Position numbers and translations under genes: made by a program | The notes under the pieces: generated by a model | Told to the model about the DNA's origin: nothing | The model's input: only the letters and a program-made list of their open reading frames with translations | Databases searched by the model: none | From: Ardenticatenales bacterium | GTDB lineage: Bacteria; Chloroflexota; Anaerolineae; Promineifilales; Promineifilaceae | Reading direction: 5' to 3' | Length of the DNA stretch: 64,000 nt | NCBI GenBank assembly: GCA_020634515.1 | Contig: JACKBL010000009.1 | Location: 62,001-126,000, forward strand | Shown: positions 8,615 through 17,086 of the stretch, in pieces | How positions within the stretch are numbered: the first letter of the stretch is position 1 | Layout: every line of letters begins with the position of its first letter

Positions 8615-9151
8615 TTGACCCGATACGCTGCTTTTTTACGCGCCATCAACGTCGGCGGACGCACCGTGAAAATGGAGGCCCTGCGCCAGATTTTCGCCGA
8701 CCTCCTCTTTGCCAACGTGCAAACGTACATCCAATCGGGCAACGTGGTTTTTGACGTGGATGATGCGGATGCCGCCGCGTTGGCGCAGCTCATCGAAGCC
8801 CATTTGCAGGAGGCGCTGGGCTACGCCGTGCCGACCTTCCTGCGCACGACGGACGAACTGCGGGCGCTGGCCGATGCCTGGCCGTTTCCACATACGGCGG
8901 AGGGGAAGGATGTAACGTTATACGTGGCCTTTGTGCGGGCGAAACCGCCGGCGGCGCGCCAGGCGGAACTGTTGGCGCAGGCCAACGAGGTGGACCTATT
9001 CCACGTCGCGGGGAACCATGTGTTCTGGTTGCGGCGGCGTTATTTGGGGGAATCGGCGTTTTCCGGGGCGCGTATTGAGAAGGCGCTGGCCACGGCGGCA
9101 ACGGTGCGCAATATCAGCACGATTCGGAAGATGGCGCGGAGATTTGCCTGA
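8615..9151 (+). CDS. DUF1697 family protein
   Basis: This 178-residue protein matches the DUF1697 family: it opens TRYAAFLRAINVGGRTVKM and continues with QTYIQSGNVVFD, both signature segments. The function of the family is not established. The start is a TTG at 8615; it is preferred because family members begin exactly at this T-R-Y-A-A-F motif and AAAGGAG lies 11 bases upstream. No ATG would keep the conserved N-terminus. It converges on the response-regulator gene, the stops being about 12 bases apart. No operon partner on this strand. Confidence 0.85.
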   Translation: MTRYAAFLRAINVGGRTVKMEALRQIFADLLFANVQTYIQSGNVVFDVDDADAAALAQLIEAHLQEALGYAVPTFLRTTDELRALADAWPFPHTAEGKDVTLYVAFVRAKPPAARQAELLAQANEVDLFHVAGNHVFWLRRRYLGESAFSGARIEKALATAATVRNISTIRKMARRFA

Positions 9152-9162
9152 GCGCCGGCCAA

Positions 9163-9534
9163 TCAGGGGCGGGCGAGGACTTCGCGGATCTTGCGCACCA
9201 GGTCCGAGGGGGCAATGGGCTTGTAGAGGTATTCGTCCGCGCCGGCGGCGAATCCGGCGGCGCGCTCTTGCCCCCCGGTCAGGCCGGAAAAGAGGATGAA
9301 GCGCGTGGTGTTGAGGTCGGGGTGGGCGCGTAAATGCCGGCACACTTCATACCCCGTCATCCCCGGCATCGTCACATCCGACAACACCAGGTCTGGCCTA
9401 TCCGCCAGCGCCAGTGCCAGCCCGGCCTCCCCCGTATTCGCCAGCAACACCTGAAAACCGGAAATCCGCAGCATCCTGTCCAACACGCGCAACATGTGCG
9501 CGTCATCATCGATCACCAGTATTTTTGCCGCCAT
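9163..9534 (-). CDS. Stand-alone response regulator receiver (CheY-like)
   Basis: A 123-residue single REC domain without an output domain. The acidic pocket appears as VIDDD near the start. The phosphoacceptor aspartate is in LVLSDVTMPGM, the conserved Ser/Thr region is ILFSGL, and the lysine is in LYKPI. It would accept a phosphoryl group from a histidine kinase and act by protein-protein contact, as in phosphorelays or motility. No histidine kinase is in the window. The ATG at 9532-9534 gives the normal beginning (MAAKILVIDDD); a nine-residue upstream extension is possible but unnecessary. Confidence 0.9.
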   Translation of the reverse strand: MAAKILVIDDDAHMLRVLDRMLRISGFQVLLANTGEAGLALALADRPDLVLSDVTMPGMTGYEVCRHLRAHPDLNTTRFILFSGLTGGQERAAGFAAGADEYLYKPIAPSDLVRKIREVLARP

Positions 9535-9853
9535 CGTCACGCACCTGCCCAAAACGAACAACTGTTGTGACTATTCCGTTTTTCAAGCAAGACCTGCCAG
9601 GTTTAATCCGTTTCGGTGTTGTTTCTCAAGAAACCTGGCTCCGGATATAGTTACCAACTTTTTTCAAATACATGCGTCAGGGTGCTCGCATCTGGCACGG
9701 CTTGATTGCCCCTGCATACGCAAACGGAACAATGGTCACAGATATATCATAGACGCCGCCTTTTCGCTGTGAAGACCTTGTGAAAACACTCCGGCGCGGC
9801 CGCTGCGTGCCGGCAATAGTCCATACTTACCATACCCCGCCCGCCCAACTCCC

Positions 9854-9881
9854 TTGACGACGCCTACCCCCATGCTACACT
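9854..9881 (+). promoter_or_regulatory. Sigma-70 type promoter upstream of the PD40/M23 pair
   Basis: TTGACG at 9854-9859 and TACACT at 9876-9881 are separated by 16 bases. The predicted transcript would read through the repeat at 9915-9988 and reach the PD40 gene at 10165. The rest of the gap (9535-10164) holds no gene that I can support. Confidence 0.55.
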
Positions 9882-9914
9882 GACAAAACATGCACCGACA
9901 TCATCTTGTCTTGT

Positions 9915-9988
9915 CGTAACTACTAACGCTCTCTGCAGATTGGACCAATTTCACCTGAGAAAATTGGTCCAATCTGGCTTAGCAGTTA
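9915..9988. repeat. MITE-like element with GTAACTACTAA termini
   Basis: The 74-bp element runs from GTAACTACTAACGCTC to GGCTTAGCAGTTAC. The terminal 11-mers are inverted copies with one mismatch. The core GATTGGACCAATTT...AAATTGGTCCAATC is itself a near-perfect hairpin. It is the shortest clean member of the family also seen at 3494-3587 (opposite orientation). Confidence 0.75.
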
Positions 9989-10164
9989 CGTCTTGTCCAC
10001 CTATTATGATGAGTATTCATCTTCCCGGAAGCTGCATCGACGTTGAATGGCTCAAATGATGAGACGATTCTGGTTGGGATTGGCGCTGCCGGGAAAGTGT
10101 GTCAGGCAACGAAATCCATCCTCTCATCGGTGACAGGACAAGCGCGCACGGCAGCGGGTAAAAC

Positions 10165-12513
10165 ATGTCCCCTCGTTGGCTCCACAAAGCGGTACAGCGT
10201 CCCCGTCGCTTTCTGGCGCGCCGATTTTCGGCGGGCCAGTGGGCGGCGTTGCCGCGCTTTGCCTGGCGCGTGCTGGGTCCGCCGCTGCGCCTGCTGTGGC
10301 GCCCCCTGGCGTGGCTGCTGCGCCCCTTTCTGGCCGCCGCCCGCGCCATCTGGCGTTTAGTGGGGCGCATGGGATTGGCGCTGCGTAACCTGCTGCGCTG
10401 GTTCATTTGGACCCCCCTCTTTTTTCTTTCCACCCCCCTCCGCTGGCTCTTTCGCTACCTGCTGCTGCCGCTGCTCCTACGCCCGTTGTGGCGTTTTTTG
10501 CTGGCCCCGCTGGGACGAGGGCTGCGTGGTTGGGTGCGCGGACGCTGGCAGTCGGGCGCGCCCACGCGCCAGCGGTGGCGGCGGCGCTGGGTATCGCGGC
10601 AAGCGCTTTTGCGCGCGCGCTGGCGGCTGTGGCTGCGCCGTCGGCGGCCACCCGCCGATGCGGTTTTTGTGGCGGATGCGAATACGGGGCTTAGCTATGT
10701 GGCCACGCGGGAAAGGCAGCGACGTCGCGGGCGGCTGCGTTTGCTGCGTCTGGCTTCCGGGCTGATTGCGCTGAATCTGGTGTTTGTGGGGCTTGGTTCC
10801 ATGATCACGCGGGAACCGCCTCGTTCGCTGGCAAGTGGAATGCCGGCACAAACCCTCCTCCCTACACCCCTACTACCCACCGCCACGCCCGTTCCCCCCA
10901 CGCCTACCGCCACCAACACCCCGCGCCCCGCGCCCACCATCGCCCTCTCCCCCTGGCCCACCCCCGACCTCCTCAGCGGCGGCAGCCTCCTCTTCACCAT
11001 GCGGCAGGATGGCAACAGCGACCTATACGCCCTCACCGTGGGCCAATCCCGCCCGCTGCGCCTCACCAGCCACTCCGCCGCCGACCGCGACCCCGCCTGG
11101 AGTCCCGACGGCAGCCAGATCGCCTTCGCCTCCCACCGGGATGGCAACTGGGACATCTACATCCTCGACTTGCGCCAGGGCAGCCTGCGCCGCCTCACCG
11201 ATGACGTCGCCTTTGACGGCGGCCCCAACTGGTCCCCCGACGGGGAGTGGCTGGTGTACGAGTCCTATCGCGGCGACAACCTGGACATCTACATCACCCG
11301 CGCCGATGGCTCCGGCCAACCCATCCAGTTGACGCGCGATCCCGCGCCTGATTTTTCGCCGGTCTGGTCGCCCGGCGGTCGCCATGTCGCCTTCACAAGC
11401 TGGCGCACGGGCAACAAGGACATCTTCATCATGCCCCTGGACGCGGCGCAAGATGCGGCGGCCATCAACGTGTCGCATTCCCCCGACCGGCACGAAGACC
11501 ACCCACGCTTCAGCCCCGATGGTCGGTTCCTCGCGTTTGATGACGACAGCAGCGGGTTTGACCTGGTGTATGAGGCGGCGCTGGCGGATTATGCGCCGAC
11601 GGGCGAACCGGTGAGCCTGGGGCAGGGGCGGCAGCCGGCGTGGTCGCCCGATGGGGAGGCCATCTTGTATGTGCATGAGGGGAATGGGCGGACTTATTTG
11701 ATTGCCGGCAATACCACCGCCTGGAATATTGCCCCGCAAGCCTTTGCCGGCGAAGGCTTCATCGAAGACCCCGTCTGGTCCCCCTACCGCCTGCCGGCGG
11801 AACTGGCCGCCCGCCTTCCCGACGAAGCGCCGCTCGCCCCCCTCTACACGGAAATCGTCGATCCCCCCGCCGCGGCTGGCCCCCCATATCTGCTGCAATC
11901 GCTCCCCGTGCGCGCGCCGGCGCCCTACCTGAGCGACCGCGTGGACGATTCCTTCGCCGCCTTGCGCACGCGCGCGCAGCAGGAAACTGGACTCGACTTT
12001 TTAGCCCAACTGGACAGTATGTTTGAGCCGCTGGACAGGCAGCCACTGCCGGGACAGAGTCCGCGCACCTGGAATAAAGCGGGGCGCGCGTTTGACCTCA
12101 GTTATCGTCCGGTGCTGGCGTTTGATCCGCAGGTGGAAGTTTTGCGGCAGGATCGCGGCTATCAGGTTTTCTGGCGCGTGATGTTGCGGGCGGCGGTGCA
12201 GGATGGCACGCAAGGGGAGCCGCTGCGGGACTTACCTTGGGATTTTCGCGCGCGCTATGGGCAGGATGCCCGCTACTACGACGAGGGGGGAAAGTGGAAG
12301 GATGCCATTCCGGCGGGGTATTATGTAGACTTGACCACGCTGGCGGCTGATTATGGCTGGCAGCGCGTGCCGGCGGATACCGCCTGGCGCACCTATTTCC
12401 CCAGCATTCGCTTCTGGCACTTCGAGAAGCAAGAGGGGCTTACCTGGGAAGCGGCGATGGCGGAGTTGTACGACGCGGCGGAACTGGAAGAGCGTTTTGG
12501 TGATGTGCCATAA
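10165..12513 (+). CDS. Membrane protein with Arg/Trp-rich N-terminus and PD40 (TolB-like) propeller
   Basis: A 782-residue protein. Residues 1-160 hold 36 Arg and 16 Trp and not one Asp or Glu, in repeated amphipathic stretches such as LRLLWRPLAWLLRPFLAAAR. A clear membrane helix follows at about 192-213, then a Thr-Pro linker (230-265). Residues about 275-500 are PD40/WD40-like beta-propeller repeats with DPAWSPDGSQIAF, GPNWSPDGEWLVY and FSPVWSPGGRHVAF, each preceded by a D-I-Y/F-I strand, as in TolB. The last 240 residues are a separate domain I do not recognise, present in other propeller-peptidase contexts. The propeller is predicted outside the cell. The stop codon directly abuts the ATG of the M23 gene, so the two are co-translated and probably work together at the cell wall. 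Confidence 0.8.
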   Translation: MSPRWLHKAVQRPRRFLARRFSAGQWAALPRFAWRVLGPPLRLLWRPLAWLLRPFLAAARAIWRLVGRMGLALRNLLRWFIWTPLFFLSTPLRWLFRYLLLPLLLRPLWRFLLAPLGRGLRGWVRGRWQSGAPTRQRWRRRWVSRQALLRARWRLWLRRRRPPADAVFVADANTGLSYVATRERQRRRGRLRLLRLASGLIALNLVFVGLGSMITREPPRSLASGMPAQTLLPTPLLPTATPVPPTPTATNTPRPAPTIALSPWPTPDLLSGGSLLFTMRQDGNSDLYALTVGQSRPLRLTSHSAADRDPAWSPDGSQIAFASHRDGNWDIYILDLRQGSLRRLTDDVAFDGGPNWSPDGEWLVYESYRGDNLDIYITRADGSGQPIQLTRDPAPDFSPVWSPGGRHVAFTSWRTGNKDIFIMPLDAAQDAAAINVSHSPDRHEDHPRFSPDGRFLAFDDDSSGFDLVYEAALADYAPTGEPVSLGQGRQPAWSPDGEAILYVHEGNGRTYLIAGNTTAWNIAPQAFAGEGFIEDPVWSPYRLPAELAARLPDEAPLAPLYTEIVDPPAAAGPPYLLQSLPVRAPAPYLSDRVDDSFAALRTRAQQETGLDFLAQLDSMFEPLDRQPLPGQSPRTWNKAGRAFDLSYRPVLAFDPQVEVLRQDRGYQVFWRVMLRAAVQDGTQGEPLRDLPWDFRARYGQDARYYDEGGKWKDAIPAGYYVDLTTLAADYGWQRVPADTAWRTYFPSIRFWHFEKQEGLTWEAAMAELYDAAELEERFGDVP

Positions 12514-13734
12514 ATGAAGTGGATGGGCCGTTTGCTCCTTCTTGTCGCGGCCACGGTGATGGTATCTTGCGCCGGCAGCACGCCAACCACACCCCGCCTG
12601 CTATCCACCAGCGCCGCGCCCCCGCTCACGCAAACGATGACTCTGGCGGCGGGCCAACCCCTGCGCGCGACGGTCCAGGACGCCCATCCGCTCTCCGATG
12701 CGCCGCCGTCGGACAGCGCCCTCGCGGCGACGATTTCTCCCTTGACGCCCACGCCTACCCGGTTAAGTGCCGGCATTCGCGCCGATCAAGCACAACTCCG
12801 GTGGCCGCCAGATACCGGTCCCGCGCCCCCGTCTGATTGGCGTCCGCCCCCCTACGAAGTCCCCCTGTCGTTACACCCAGACGACCATTACTGGCTCATC
12901 CGCCCCCTGCCCTCCGGCACGCGCAACTACGACCTCGAATACTACCCCTACGGCAGCGACGTGCTGCTGGCGCAATACGCACCCTATCGTATTCATCACG
13001 GGCTGGATTTCCCCAATCCCAGCGGTACGCCGATTTTGGCCGCCGCCAGCGGGGAGGTCATCTGGGCCGGGTCGCTGCCCAACCCGCGGAGCGGCATCAA
13101 CTACTACGGCAACACCGTCATTATCCGGCACGACTGGCAGTGGCGCGGTCAGGACGTATTCACGCTGTATGCGCACACGCTGGAGCTGTTCGTCGAAGTG
13201 GGCGAACACGTGGCACAGGGGGAGTTGATTGCCGGGGTGGGGGCGTCGGGCGAGGTGTCCGGGCCGCATTTACACCTGGAAGTGCGCATTGGAAATAACA
13301 ACTATTATGACACGCGCAATCCGCTGCTGTGGCTCGCGCCGTATGAGGGTTGGGGGACGCTGGCGGGACGTTTTGTGGACAATCGGGGGGTGATGATTCC
13401 GGGGGCGGATATTACGTTGTATCCCGTGGATGCGGATACGACGACGCGGCGCACGCGCACGTACCAGGAGGGTGTGGACCCGGATGAGGTGTGGCGAGAG
13501 AATTTTGTGGTGGGGGATTTGCCGGCAGGACGCTACACGCTCACCCTTTCGTTTGAAGGCACGTCCTACCGCCGCACTCTGGACGTTCTCCCCGGACGCA
13601 CCAACTTCGTCGTCGTCGCCGCCAACTTCACCTTCGTCCCTACCCCCACCCCCACACCCACCTACACCCCCACGCCCACCATCCCCCTCACCGTCACCCT
13701 GCCCATCACCTCCACGCCGACCCTCCAACCTTAA
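12514..13734 (+). CDS. M23 family peptidase lipoprotein
   Basis: A 406-residue lipoprotein: a signal peptide ends in a lipobox (MVSCAG, Cys about residue 20). The LytM/M23 domain covers about residues 160-270, with the zinc ligands in HHGLDFPNP and HLHLEVRIG, plus the usual GNTVIIRHD and YAHTLELFVEVGEHVAQGE segments. All metal ligands are present, so it should be an active peptidoglycan endopeptidase held at the outer face of the membrane. A carboxypeptidase-regulatory-like beta domain follows (GRFVDNRGVMIPGADITLYP). The end is a Thr-Pro tail rather than an anchor. It starts on the base after the PD40 stop codon. Its own stop overlaps the stop of the convergent methyltransferase in TTAA. Confidence 0.9.
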   Translation: MKWMGRLLLLVAATVMVSCAGSTPTTPRLLSTSAAPPLTQTMTLAAGQPLRATVQDAHPLSDAPPSDSALAATISPLTPTPTRLSAGIRADQAQLRWPPDTGPAPPSDWRPPPYEVPLSLHPDDHYWLIRPLPSGTRNYDLEYYPYGSDVLLAQYAPYRIHHGLDFPNPSGTPILAAASGEVIWAGSLPNPRSGINYYGNTVIIRHDWQWRGQDVFTLYAHTLELFVEVGEHVAQGELIAGVGASGEVSGPHLHLEVRIGNNNYYDTRNPLLWLAPYEGWGTLAGRFVDNRGVMIPGADITLYPVDADTTTRRTRTYQEGVDPDEVWRENFVVGDLPAGRYTLTLSFEGTSYRRTLDVLPGRTNFVVVAANFTFVPTPTPTPTYTPTPTIPLTVTLPITSTPTLQP

Positions 13735-14444
13735 TCGGCAAACAGGGAGGAATCTGCCGGAGGGGGCGGAGCGTGCGCGACAACAAGAGCCACGGGCAGG
13801 CCCCACATCTGGTTTTGCCGTGATTGCGTGACGTGGAAGTTGGCCTGTGCCAACAGTTGTCGCGTGGGGATAGGGCGACAATCCACGAGCGTGGGCAGCC
13901 GCCGGTGCGCCCATTCGTAGCCGCGCAGGGCGGTCCGCGCCAGCCGGCCAGGGCGCGCGGGCAAATCCAGCGCCACCACGCCCAAGCGCCCGCCCGGGCG
14001 CAGCACGCGGGCGCACTCCGCCAACACCTGGGGAATCTCCGGCGTATCGAACAACTCCAGCGTGAAGCTCATGAAAACCAGGTCGAAGGATTCGGCGGCA
14101 AACGGCAGATGCGCCGCATCTCCTGTTTCCAACGTCACGCGCGCCGCCATCCCCGCCGCTCCCAGTCGTCGTCGGGCTATGGCTATCATTCCCGGCGAAA
14201 GGTCAATACCCCACACATGGCCGGAGCCACCCACCGCCCGCGTCAGCGCCAACAGCCCACGCCCTGTGCCCGCGCCCATTTCCAACGCCTGCTCCCCAGG
14301 CTGCACGCGCAGCAAACGCAGCCCCGCCATCATGTGCCGATGTTCGCTGGCCGCCAGCAAATCATACCAACGGCTCAGGCGATCATAGCTGGCCTGGGCC
14401 GCGGCTCTGGAGCGGGTCACACGACTGATACTATCATCGTTCAT
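13731..14444 (-). CDS. Class I SAM-dependent methyltransferase (UbiE/Methyltransf_11-like)
   Basis: 237 residues from the ATG at 14442-14444; a GTG 22 codons upstream is also possible and has a weak AGGTG site. SAM-binding motif I is EQALEMGAGTGRG, the strand-2 acid is WGIDLSPGM, then ETGDAAHLPF, FDLVFMSFTLELF and ARVLRPGGRLGVVAL, in the normal order and spacing. Similar proteins methylate quinones, small polar lipids or unknown metabolites; the acceptor is not evident here. The gene converges on the M23 gene with stop codons sharing TTAA, so the two transcripts must overlap or end inside each other. Confidence 0.8.
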   Translation of the reverse strand: MNDDSISRVTRSRAAAQASYDRLSRWYDLLAASEHRHMMAGLRLLRVQPGEQALEMGAGTGRGLLALTRAVGGSGHVWGIDLSPGMIAIARRRLGAAGMAARVTLETGDAAHLPFAAESFDLVFMSFTLELFDTPEIPQVLAECARVLRPGGRLGVVALDLPARPGRLARTALRGYEWAHRRLPTLVDCRPIPTRQLLAQANFHVTQSRQNQMWGLPVALVVAHAPPPPADSSLFAD

Positions 14445-14542
14445 CGGCGGAATCAGGTGAAAGGGAGGACGCGGACGAACAGGGCGTACGCGGATTCTTG
14501 TCGTTTCCACGCACCTGGCGCTCGTCCGCGTCCGGCCATGAT

Positions 14543-16372
14543 TTACAGGTCGCCGGCGCGCTGCGCCAGGATTTGCCCGGCGCGCTCTTTGAACTGGGCC
14601 AGCGGCATGGGGCCGAGGTTGTCGTTGTTGCGCGTACGCACGGCCACCGCGCCTTGTTCCATTTCCTTATCGCCGACGACGAGCATGTAGGGCACTTTTT
14701 GCAACTGCGCCGCGCGGATTTTGGCGTTCATGCGCGCGTTGCTGTCGTCCACTTCCACGCGCAACCCTATGCCGCGCAGTTCCGCGGCCACCTGGCGCGC
14801 GTAGGGAACGTGGTCGTCCGTGATGGGGATCATCACGGCCTGCACGGGGGCCAGCCAGAGGGGAAATGCGCCGTTGAAGTGTTCGATGAGGATACCCACG
14901 AATCGCTCCATACTGCCAAACGGGGCGCGATGAATCATCACGGGACGATGTTTCTGCCCATCCGCGCCCGTGTATTCCAGCTCGAAGCGTTCTGGGAGGA
15001 GGAAGTCTACCTGGACCGTGCCGAGCTGCCATTCGCGCTTTAAGACGTCGCGGAAGATGAAATCGAGTTTGGGGCCGTAGAAGGCGGCTTCGCCGGCTTC
15101 GACGCTGTAGTTGATGCCGACTTTGTCGGCGGCTTTTTTGATGGCGTTGATGCCGCGCTCCCACATTTCGGGCATGCCGGCATATTTGTCGCTGTTCGGG
15201 TCGTTCGTGCCCAGGCGCGCGCGGAAATCAGAGAATCCCATCGTCTGGAACACATACTGAATCAGGTGCACCACCTCAATAAACTCATCTTCCAACTGGT
15301 CCGGCGTCACAAACAGGTGCGAATCGTCCACCGTGAAGCCGCGCACGCGCGTCAGCCCCGTCAGTTCGCCGCTCTTTTCGTACCGATACACCGCACCAAA
15401 CTCCGCCAACCGCAGCGGCAGGTCCCGGTAGCTGCGCGGCTCACTCTTGTAAATCTCAATGTGGTGCGGGCAGTTCATCGGCTTCAGCAGGAACGCCTCC
15501 CCATCCACATCAATAGGCGTATACTGGCTGTCCTTGTAGTAGGGATAGTGCCCGCTCGTGACGTACAGGTCCAGCTTGCCGATGTGCGGCGTCATCACGG
15601 GCAGATAGCCGCGTTCCACCTGGGCGCGGCGGAGGAAGCTCTCCAGCGATTCGCGCAGAATCGTCCCTTTTGGCAGCCACAGCGGCAGGCCAGAACCCAC
15701 CAGCGCCGAGATGTGAAACAGCCCTAGCTGCTTGCCCAGGCGGCGGTGGTCGCGTTGTCTTGCTTCTTCCAGGCGGCGCAGGTAGTCATCCAGTTCGACT
15801 TTGTTATGCCAGGCCGTGCCATAGATGCGTTGCAATTGGGGGCGGTTTTCGTCGCCGCGCCAGTAGGCCCCGCTCGTGCGCAGGATTTTGACGGCGTTGG
15901 CTTTGATGAAGCGCGTTGCCGGCATATGCGGTCCCCGACACAGGTCCACAAAGTTGCGATGCTGATAAATGCCCACCTGCTCCACCGGCGCGGAGATGGG
16001 ATTGCCGTTTTCATCCACTTTGCCGGCAGCCAACTCATGAATAAGCTCCAGCTTATACGGCTGGTCGGCAAAAAACGCCTCCGCCTCCGCCACAGACTTG
16101 GAAGACTGCTCAAACGACGCATTGCTTTTCAGCAATTCCTTCATCCGCTGTTCGATTTTCTCCAGGTCCTCCGGCGAGAACGTAATCGGCTTCCCATTCT
16201 CATCCTTGCCCAGGTCAAAATCATAGTAGAATCCATCCTCAATGGGCGGGCCAATCGCCAACCGCGCTTCCGGGAAGTAGGACAGCACCGCCTCGGCCAT
16301 CACGTGCGCCGCCGAATGGCGAATTCTGTACAGATCAGATTGCTCATAAGGAACTTCGTTCATTTCCGACAT
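14543..16372 (-). CDS. thrS: Threonyl-tRNA synthetase lacking the TGS domain
   Basis: Charges tRNA-Thr with threonine in the cytoplasm. The ATG at 16370-16372 has GGAGG seven bases upstream and gives 609 residues. The protein begins directly with the editing domain (RHSAAHVMAEAV; DLCRGPHMP holds the editing Cys and His), so the usual N-terminal TGS domain of about 60 residues is absent. The class II core shows motif 2 around VYRYEKSGELTGLTRVRGFTVDDSH, the zinc Cys in MNCPHH, motif 3 in VMIHRAPFGSMERF, and a C-terminal anticodon-binding domain (VQAVMIPITDDHVPYA). Expression is controlled by a T-box leader (16478-16816). The gene is monocistronic within the window, ending 98 bases before the methyltransferase start. 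Confidence 0.96.
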   Translation of the reverse strand: MSEMNEVPYEQSDLYRIRHSAAHVMAEAVLSYFPEARLAIGPPIEDGFYYDFDLGKDENGKPITFSPEDLEKIEQRMKELLKSNASFEQSSKSVAEAEAFFADQPYKLELIHELAAGKVDENGNPISAPVEQVGIYQHRNFVDLCRGPHMPATRFIKANAVKILRTSGAYWRGDENRPQLQRIYGTAWHNKVELDDYLRRLEEARQRDHRRLGKQLGLFHISALVGSGLPLWLPKGTILRESLESFLRRAQVERGYLPVMTPHIGKLDLYVTSGHYPYYKDSQYTPIDVDGEAFLLKPMNCPHHIEIYKSEPRSYRDLPLRLAEFGAVYRYEKSGELTGLTRVRGFTVDDSHLFVTPDQLEDEFIEVVHLIQYVFQTMGFSDFRARLGTNDPNSDKYAGMPEMWERGINAIKKAADKVGINYSVEAGEAAFYGPKLDFIFRDVLKREWQLGTVQVDFLLPERFELEYTGADGQKHRPVMIHRAPFGSMERFVGILIEHFNGAFPLWLAPVQAVMIPITDDHVPYARQVAAELRGIGLRVEVDDSNARMNAKIRAAQLQKVPYMLVVGDKEMEQGAVAVRTRNNDNLGPMPLAQFKERAGQILAQRAGDL

Positions 16373-16477
16373 CATCAAACCTCCAAAATTAGAACAGGGG
16401 AAACAATGTTGATGGACAGTGGTCGGAACGCAAACCGGGCCAGTTCCCTGACATTGGCTCCGGCGGTAAAAATAAAA

Positions 16478-16816
16478 ACGCCACCGCCCGTGTTGGGGCG
16501 CTGGCGTGCAAATTACCTCGCGGTTCCACCCAACTTTCAGTCGTCCACACAGGCGAACGACCCTTATTGGTGTGCCGTTAACGGAGCAACCCGGATTTTC
16601 ATACTTGCCGGCAGGCGTTCCGAAAACCGCTCACGGGGGGTTTTGGCCGCTGTCTTTGTTGTGGTGGCTCTCAGCCTCTGACCACCACGCTCTGTAACAG
16701 GCCCAACAGCTACTCGTCCCGATCTGACCGGGCCACGATGGACTCGCTGGCCCGGCCCAGACGCACCATTTTTACGTGGTGTGTCTGACGCTTTCGCTTA
16801 TATTCTTGTATGGCTC
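16478..16816 (-). promoter_or_regulatory. T-box leader with terminator upstream of thrS
   Basis: On the minus strand the leader carries GGGTGGAACCGCG (complement at 16519-16531), the conserved T-box that binds the acceptor end of uncharged tRNA. It is followed at once by a 12-bp GC-rich hairpin (16478-16507, ACGCCAGCGCCC / GGGCGGTGGCGT with one mismatch) and a T-tract, i.e. an intrinsic terminator. Upstream are stem structures including CAGACACACCA...TGGTGCGTCTG and CCGGGCCA...TGGCCCGG, consistent with stem I and its followers. By the known mechanism, uncharged tRNA-Thr would stabilise the antiterminator and allow thrS transcription. I could not assign the specifier codon with certainty. Confidence 0.9.
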
Positions 16817-16844
16817 ATTATAAAAAGTTCGTCTCGCTTGTCAA
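16817..16844 (-). promoter_or_regulatory. Promoter of the thrS T-box transcript
   Basis: Consensus -35 TTGACA (complement 16839-16844) and -10 TATAAT (complement 16817-16822) with a 16-base spacer. It directly precedes the T-box leader and its -35 box overlaps that of the divergent promoter. Confidence 0.85.
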
Positions 16845-16865
16845 GCCTTTTGCCCATGTTATACT
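16838..16865 (+). promoter_or_regulatory. Divergent promoter toward the LCP gene
   Basis: TTGTCA at 16838-16843 and TATACT at 16860-16865 with 16 bases between. Its -35 shares five bases with the thrS -35 on the other strand (the palindromic CTTGTCAAG), so RNA polymerase cannot occupy both at once. Confidence 0.7.
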
Positions 16866-16907
16866 AGCGTGAGCCGGGTACACGCGGCATTTGTGTTTTG
16901 GGCTGCT

Positions 16908-16980
16908 TAACCCCTTGCCTGAGCCTGCCGAAGGCAATATGGGCTACAATAAAAGCTCAGCCCACGAGAGGGTTAGCAGT
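16908..16980. repeat. Dispersed CCTGAGCCTG..GGGTTAGCAG element
   Basis: The segment CCCTTGCCTGAGCCTGCCGA through GAGAGGGTTAGCAGT matches, in the opposite orientation, 26945-27028. A diverged copy lies at 37189-37272. All three sit in intergenic gaps. It lies in the leader of the LCP gene; nothing else is recognisable between 16866 and 17086. Confidence 0.6.
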
Positions 16981-17086
16981 GACGTTTTGGCAATGAAAGA
17001 ATAACCGGCAGGTTTGCTCCATCCGTTCCGTTGAAGGCAGTTCCGCGCACATGTGAGCCTGTAGCTGGACGACAGACGATTTGCGT

